Below are positions 59,001 through 64,000 of a stretch of 64,000 nucleotides of DNA, in pieces. The notes below the pieces were generated by a model, which worked only from the letters and a program-made list of their open reading frames with translations, did no database searches and had not been told where the DNA came from. The position numbers and the translations under genes were made by a program. This stretch comes from Mesaphorura yosii (Eukaryota > Arthropoda > Collembola > Poduromorpha > Tullbergiidae), in the NCBI GenBank assembly GCA_009869945.1, contig WIXG01000280.1:41364-105363 (forward strand). The letters are read 5' to 3'. The stretch's first letter is position 1. The number at the start of each line of letters is the position of its first letter.

Positions 59001-62000
59001 CAAATTTGCTTTCATCTCATCTATATGTTTCCTATCAGCTTTCGATGGTCGAAGAAGAATTTTCGCTGTCTTTTTTCCCTTTCCTTTTGTAGTTTTCTTC
59101 TTTGATGACTTTAATCCTAATCCAAGTCCAAAGCGATCTGGCGATAATAAAGGAGAACAAAAATTTTGGAAGGAGTTAATTTTTGTTAGAAGCAAAAGCT
59201 AAAAGTAAAATCCACAGTTTAAAATTCCAAACACACTTCCGTTTTCCGAGTCACTGTCACCCCATGAATCCACGTCTGAGCCAGGTATTGCCAGACTGTC
59301 ATCAGTTGATCCATCATATGAATCCTCATCTAATTCTACTTCGAAATCAGTGCTATCTTTCTCAATGTCGGTGCTATCTTCGTCGTCGAAATCTTCCAAT
59401 TTAGCTCTTCTGGAGGTTATCTTAGTGGCTTGAGTTCCTAAAGGATCAAATAAAGAAGTCCAGTATTGCTTTAATGTCTACAAAAATGTGAAGTTATACT
59501 TTTCCTGCGCTTCTTTCTAGGTCCTTCGTTCTCATCATTGCTGTCTTCATCGTCCAACAAGTGAAGCAAGCTTTTGCTAAACAAGCCATGAACGCTAGGT
59601 TTCTTTGGAATTCTACCAGGAAGCTGCTTTTCGACAAGTGTTTGTAAAACTCCCCTGCGGAATATAGTTACTTTGGTGAATAAAAATCGAGCCAGATGGC
59701 CACTGAATCTTCTTACTTTGCCGTTGAGACGAAATCATTCAATTCTCCATCGTCTCTCTCAAGTTGATCAAGAGTTCTGGCTTCTCCAGTCGATTGCAGC
59801 CCAATCACTACACATTTGTCTTCCTTAACAGAAGCTCTGAGAAAATACCATCAGAGAATAAGCTCAAGTAAAACAAGCAAAAAGGTAAATGTGTAAGTAT
59901 GTACGTAAAGAATTACTTGGCAATTTCGACGGCTTTCTTCACTTTTGAAGCGATGCAGAGATATTTGAAGAAACGCTGATGAGCGCCCCAGAACTGTGCC
60001 CATATAGACACCTCTTCGCGTGGCTTCATGGTCGAGGACATAATAGCAACAGATTCACGGAATTGCTTGAGTGCATGCACCCACTATTTGAGTTGAGTGA
60101 ATAAATTAAAAAATCAGTGGTGTAATTACTCAGAAACTAATTAAGATGAGTGATACTTACCAAATCAACTGATTCGTCATACAATTTAACTTCTTCCGGC
60201 CCAAGTGGAACTTTCTCAATGCTAAACGTCACCCCCTTGAAGCTCAGTTGCCGAGCGATGTAAGCACCGCGAAGTTTCATATCCATTGCGACAACTTCCA
60301 TCGCGCCGACGCCCCTGAAGTTAGCGTAATTTATTAATATGTCACACAAGATTTTTCTGTAGTGTAGAATCACTTTTCCGTATTACTTACCGCGTTTCAA
60401 TTGCTTGAAGAAATGTCTTGAAGTCTGCAAAAGGCGTCCCTTCGCCCCAGATGCCCAGTCGAGTCATGTATGCCATATTTTTTGGCTCAGAAGCGCCTGT
60501 CGCTGAAGCGTAGACGATACGAGCTCTTGGCAATAATGTTTGAATTTCCTGAACAGCTATACCAGTCTTTGTAGGCTTCTTCATTCCCACTGGGCACAAA
60601 TTCTTAGCTCGATGACATTCGTCAAAGATTATCTTGAAGAAAATTTGGCGACAATAAAAAAAAATTAGAAATTATCCATTGTGGAATTGTAAAGTAAACA
60701 CAGCTTTTAACATTTGACTTACAGGTCCATCGAAATCATTGCCACACCATTTTACGACCTGCTTAAGTCTTGTGTTGTATTTACCACCCTGCTTTGAGCT
60801 ACCGATAAGAGCAGAGTATGTTGCAAAAATCACTCCCTCATGAAACTGGTTGATTTTGCCATATTTCAATTTGTTGAGGGGATGAACTTTAATCATGGAA
60901 GCCCCAATATCCCTCAAGTCTCGTTCAGTGTCGAATTTGAGATCAGCAGACACCGAAATCCAAAGTGATTTACGTCGTTTTTGTAACCAATTCTCGTAAA
61001 TGATTCCAGCGATGGTTCTGCCCTTACCAACTCCGGCCCCATCACCTGCAATTTAGTTGGTTTTGTCATAGCAATTGCATAGTATTTTATGATCTCCTTC
61101 GTGATTTTTGAGGAGCTTACCGATAAGATATCCGCTGCGCACTCCACTCTGAAGATCATAATTATGTTGTTGGCAAGCATAAGTTATTGACTCCAATTGA
61201 AGAGCTGACAGTTTTCCAGTGTCTATGACTTTCTCGGGAAGATTCAAGCTGTACGAAATATTGGGTGGTAAAACACTTGCCATTGACGCAGTTTCAATCA
61301 CCGCATCCGGGTGGTTTTTCCCAATTTTAACTAGAATTTAAAACAAAGGCGAACTTTTCGTTATTCTCGTTTATTTTTTCATTTATTTCATTTAGGAATT
61401 CCTAGAGTCCTCTTACGCTTTGCCGGCTTATAATCTGCGAATGTATCAACAACTGCCATGTCCTCATCTCCCTCGACTTCCTCCTCCTGGGCTTCATCTT
61501 CGCCTTTACCGACGTCATCAATGTTCTTGGGACTTGCTTCATATCCTCTCTTCAATGTAAAAAATATATTATACGAATTTTGTTTGTGTAGTGGAAATGC
61601 TTAATATCTCATCCTCAGTGAAACATACCTTACCGTCCGCATTACCCCACATATCCTGTATTCTCGTTCTCCGCTTCTTCTTGGGTGACTTTGGAGGTTT
61701 TGCTGGCTTCTCCTGAGCCCCGCCTCGAGAACGAGCCCCACCACGCCCTCCACGCTTGCTTCCCCGAGTTAAAGATGATGAAGACGGTACTTGTGGTGGC
61801 AGGGTTTTGATTTCAGCAAGCACAGCAGGCGCGGTTGGTGCATGTGCAAAAGTGCAGTTCTTAGCATTGCCTGAAACAGCAAAATTAGTTTACTTTCGTG
61901 GAAAATAATCGTGAAACTAAGAAATTATTAGCTGGAAATTAAGCTAAAAGTTGAGATTGTCTATAATTAGCAATTACTTGGCTGTTCTGGGCCGTGTGGT

Positions 62001-62053
62001 CGCTGTGGTGGGGGTTTAGGCCCGCTGCCCATTCCCGTGGTCGAATTACTCAT
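56085..62053 (-). CDS. SBNO: Strawberry notch orthologue (SBNO), helicase-like nuclear regulator
   Basis: Nineteen minus-strand exons: 62053-61978, 61870-61634, 61545-61417, 61330-61121, 61045-60723, 60632-60391, 60314-60161, 60083-59917, 59836-59717, 59656-59500, 59437-59237, 59137-58908, 58816-58714, 58634-58357, 58283-57985, 57920-57518, 57431-57309, 57191-57070 and 56973-56085. Phases agree throughout and give about 1486 residues if one 2-nt frame break is discounted. Landmarks: [13 protein letters not shown], Walker [12 protein letters not shown] (about 218-228), DECH box FDECHRAKN (about 328-336), [34 protein letters not shown]-like [54 protein letters not shown] (motif VI), [14 protein letters not shown] and [14 protein letters not shown] proteins act in the nucleus in Notch and EGFR target transcription. 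The exon-10 break lies in a CA run at 59640; the acidic/Lys C-terminal tail after about residue 1250 is unlike that of human SBNO1 (from memory). Introns are 45-175 nt. Confidence 0.93.
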
Positions 62054-62871
62054 CGTGAAAGGCTCCAAGACTCTTGCTAATCACTAATCAGTTGCCAATT
62101 CAGTCAGACTTGTCCAGTCATTCTTCTTCTTCACTTTTCTTACCCTTACCGTCCGACGAATACTGGAATCTGGAGTTTCCAAGTTCTGATCACTTAAATT
62201 CGAATCACTCACAGCATAGAACTGATAATTGTTGGGAAACTCTCAAATTAGCGATAGTTCTGAAATAGTCCAACAAAATAGCGAAGTAACCGTCAAGATT
62301 AAAAGATTACGAAGTCAAAACTTATCAACCTTCACTTCACCTCAGTCAAATTGAAATAGAACTGATAGAAAGAAGAAAAGAAGCTCAACTCAGTGTAGCA
62401 GCTACAAAGAAGGACAAAGAGTAAGAAGAAACAAGAAAGGCACAGTCTGTCGTTTGCGTCGCAATGCAAATGAAGACTACCAGCAAGTAGCTGGCAAATT
62501 GAGAACTTTGGCTCGACTCGCCCTAAGCCGATTAAATGCAAGACTCGCCCGTGCTTTTGCTTTTCATTCGCAAATGTAATTTGCATTTGCAGCGCTGCTC
62601 AAAACGTTTCTTGTGAATTTCGGCCAATTTTGAATTTGTCGACAAATGCAAGGACCCACGAAACTTTGAAAATAGTCGGTAATGTCAACAAGCAGCCAAG
62701 GTCCAGAATTTGGAACATTTAACAATTATATTTACTAAACTTTCGATACGATTTATAAGACTACAACTAAAAGACTTGTAATTACTTATAAAAGCTTCTT
62801 ATAAAACTGCAAGTTTATCAAAAAATTAAAGATGATCTCATCTCCCATCGTTTACTATAAAATAACTCATA
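62054..62871. other. SBNO upstream region
   Basis: No conserved coding sequence. It lies between the SBNO start and the 3' end of the MYND gene, both on the minus strand, so it should contain the SBNO promoter. No TATA box was recognised, as expected for a broadly expressed regulator. Confidence 0.5.
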
Positions 62872-63249
62872 TTAAGATTCTAACTCAAGTAAGTTAATTA
62901 ATTTACGTTTGCGAGGACTGACGCACTGCAGAAGATGACGAGCCCAATCAGCTTTTTGACACGCTACGTCACAGTAGGGCGTCATCTTACATTGTCCACA
63001 CTTGAGGAGTTCCACCCGCGCCACTCCGCCGTAGCCGTCGATGCCCTTGTCCGCTTCCCGTTCAATCTCCCCGCAGTACGAACAGCATTCGTCTTCAATA
63101 TTTGTCATTACGCTGGCGATGGTCAGACTCAGCGAGGTTGCATAACGGCGCTCGTTGTATTTGTGTCCTGTGTAGTGCAGAACACGCTCAAACTCCTTCA
63201 GCTCGGCATCGGTGGTCGAATCCTCATGGATCGACTTCTTCCCGGTCAT
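62872..63249 (-). CDS. Small MYND zinc-finger protein
   Basis: A single exon of 125 codons, from ATG 63249 (MTGKKSIHEDST) to LLELES. The C-terminal half carries a MYND finger: CSYCGEIE, then a 22-residue insert, KCGQCKMTPYCDVACQKADWARHLLQC, that is CxxC, CxxC, YCxxxC and HxxxC, a full set of eight zinc ligands. The N-terminal half (about 55 residues, ERVLHYTGHKYNERRYATSL) is charged and not recognised. MYND fingers bind proline-rich peptides (PxLxP type) and usually act in protein interaction or transcription repression. There is no SET or other catalytic domain, so it may be a small adaptor, or a fragment of a longer gene whose other exons I did not find. Confidence 0.75.
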   Translation of the reverse strand: MTGKKSIHEDSTTDAELKEFERVLHYTGHKYNERRYATSLSLTIASVMTNIEDECCSYCGEIEREADKGIDGYGGVARVELLKCGQCKMTPYCDVACQKADWARHLLQCVSPRKRKLINLLELES

Positions 63250-63525
63250 GAAGACTTTATTTGATTTGATGGATTTGTCAGGAGATCGACAGACTTGTCA
63301 GGTGTGCTCATCGTGAGAGTGTGGTTCAATTCCAGTCGCCAACAACAGAAAATATGTTAACCAGGGTTCATTAACGAGTTATTAATTGTTTTGATAAAAT
63401 CTAGGCTCTAAAAACTAATATGCAACGCAACGTTAAGTGAAGTAGTTCTTGGTTTTCAAAAATTCCCAACAGCATTCTAGCAAAAGAAGAGTGCACAGTC
63501 TTTGTTCATTTGACACCAAGTCCCA
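63250..63525. other. Spacer between MYND gene and ABCC 3' end
   Basis: AT-rich, no coding sequence recognised. It should hold the MYND promoter. Confidence 0.45.
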
Positions 63526-63535
63526 TTTATTTATT
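63526..63535 (-). terminator. Polyadenylation signals, ABCC gene
   Basis: Two overlapping AATAAA words on the minus strand (63531-63526 and 63535-63530), about 135 nt after the ABCC stop codon. Confidence 0.55.
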
Positions 63536-63666
63536 TGAACCTTGAACTCGAAGCGTCTTTAATTTTACAATTATACCTGAAGTCACACCCAACTAGCATA
63601 AATTCTTATAATTGAATTAAGAACTAACAACAGTCAAACTAGAAATAATGGAGAATAAAGTCAATA

Positions 63667-64000
<334 letters not shown>

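Overview
This window is arthropod-type eukaryotic nuclear DNA. Genes are split by short GT-AG introns (mostly 45-170 nt), polyadenylation signals follow the genes, TATTTAA/TATATAAA-type TATA boxes precede some of them, and the gene content is arthropod: a Dpr-type two-immunoglobulin cell-surface protein, an AA15 lytic polysaccharide monooxygenase, a strawberry notch (SBNO) orthologue, a G-protein beta paralogue, an MRP-type ABC transporter and an MPAB/Lcp-type oxygenase. A basal hexapod such as a springtail would fit, but that is an inference from gene content; the sequence alone does not fix the taxon.

Layout. The left 38.5 kb is gene-poor. It holds one two-exon secreted glycine-rich protein (4264-5068), then about 10 kb with no recognisable gene. 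At 15190-15256 lies a signal-peptide exon that joins in phase, across a 23.3 kb intron, to the Ig exons of a Dpr gene at 38562-40402. The right 23 kb is dense. A convergent MPAB/Lcp oxygenase gene (minus, 42537-40907) carries one in-frame TGA. From 43.0 to 54.2 kb there is a tandem series of very small plus-strand genes encoding single-pass membrane proteins with proline-rich tails and PPxY motifs: four intact-looking, one without a visible membrane segment, two probable relics. A G-beta gene (44089-45292) and a minus-strand tandem trio of about 62-residue proteins (45.55-47.86 kb) sit inside this series. Then follow, all on the minus strand, an AA15 LPMO (55130-54393), a 19-exon SBNO gene (62053-56085), a small MYND zinc-finger protein (63249-62872) and the 3' end of an ABCC transporter that runs off the right edge.

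The most novel content is the PPxY small-membrane-protein cluster. Its members share a minimal first exon ending in phase 2, a membrane exon ending in phase 1 after a basic stop-transfer segment, and a tail exon with PPxYxx(V/I) motifs. The PPxY family of Nedd4/WW ligands suggests they are membrane adaptors for HECT ubiquitin ligases (inference). Second is the trio of unrecognised 62-63 residue proteins, two of which share a duplicated promoter element.

Four reading-frame interruptions occur in otherwise conserved genes: a TGA in the oxygenase, a CA-run insertion in SBNO, a short C-run in a 62-residue paralogue, and a frame change in the Dpr C-terminus. Repeat-run indels point to assembly or sequencing errors for some of them. 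Exon boundaries were worked out by eye from splice consensus, phase and protein continuity; no search or alignment tool was used, and family comparisons are from memory.
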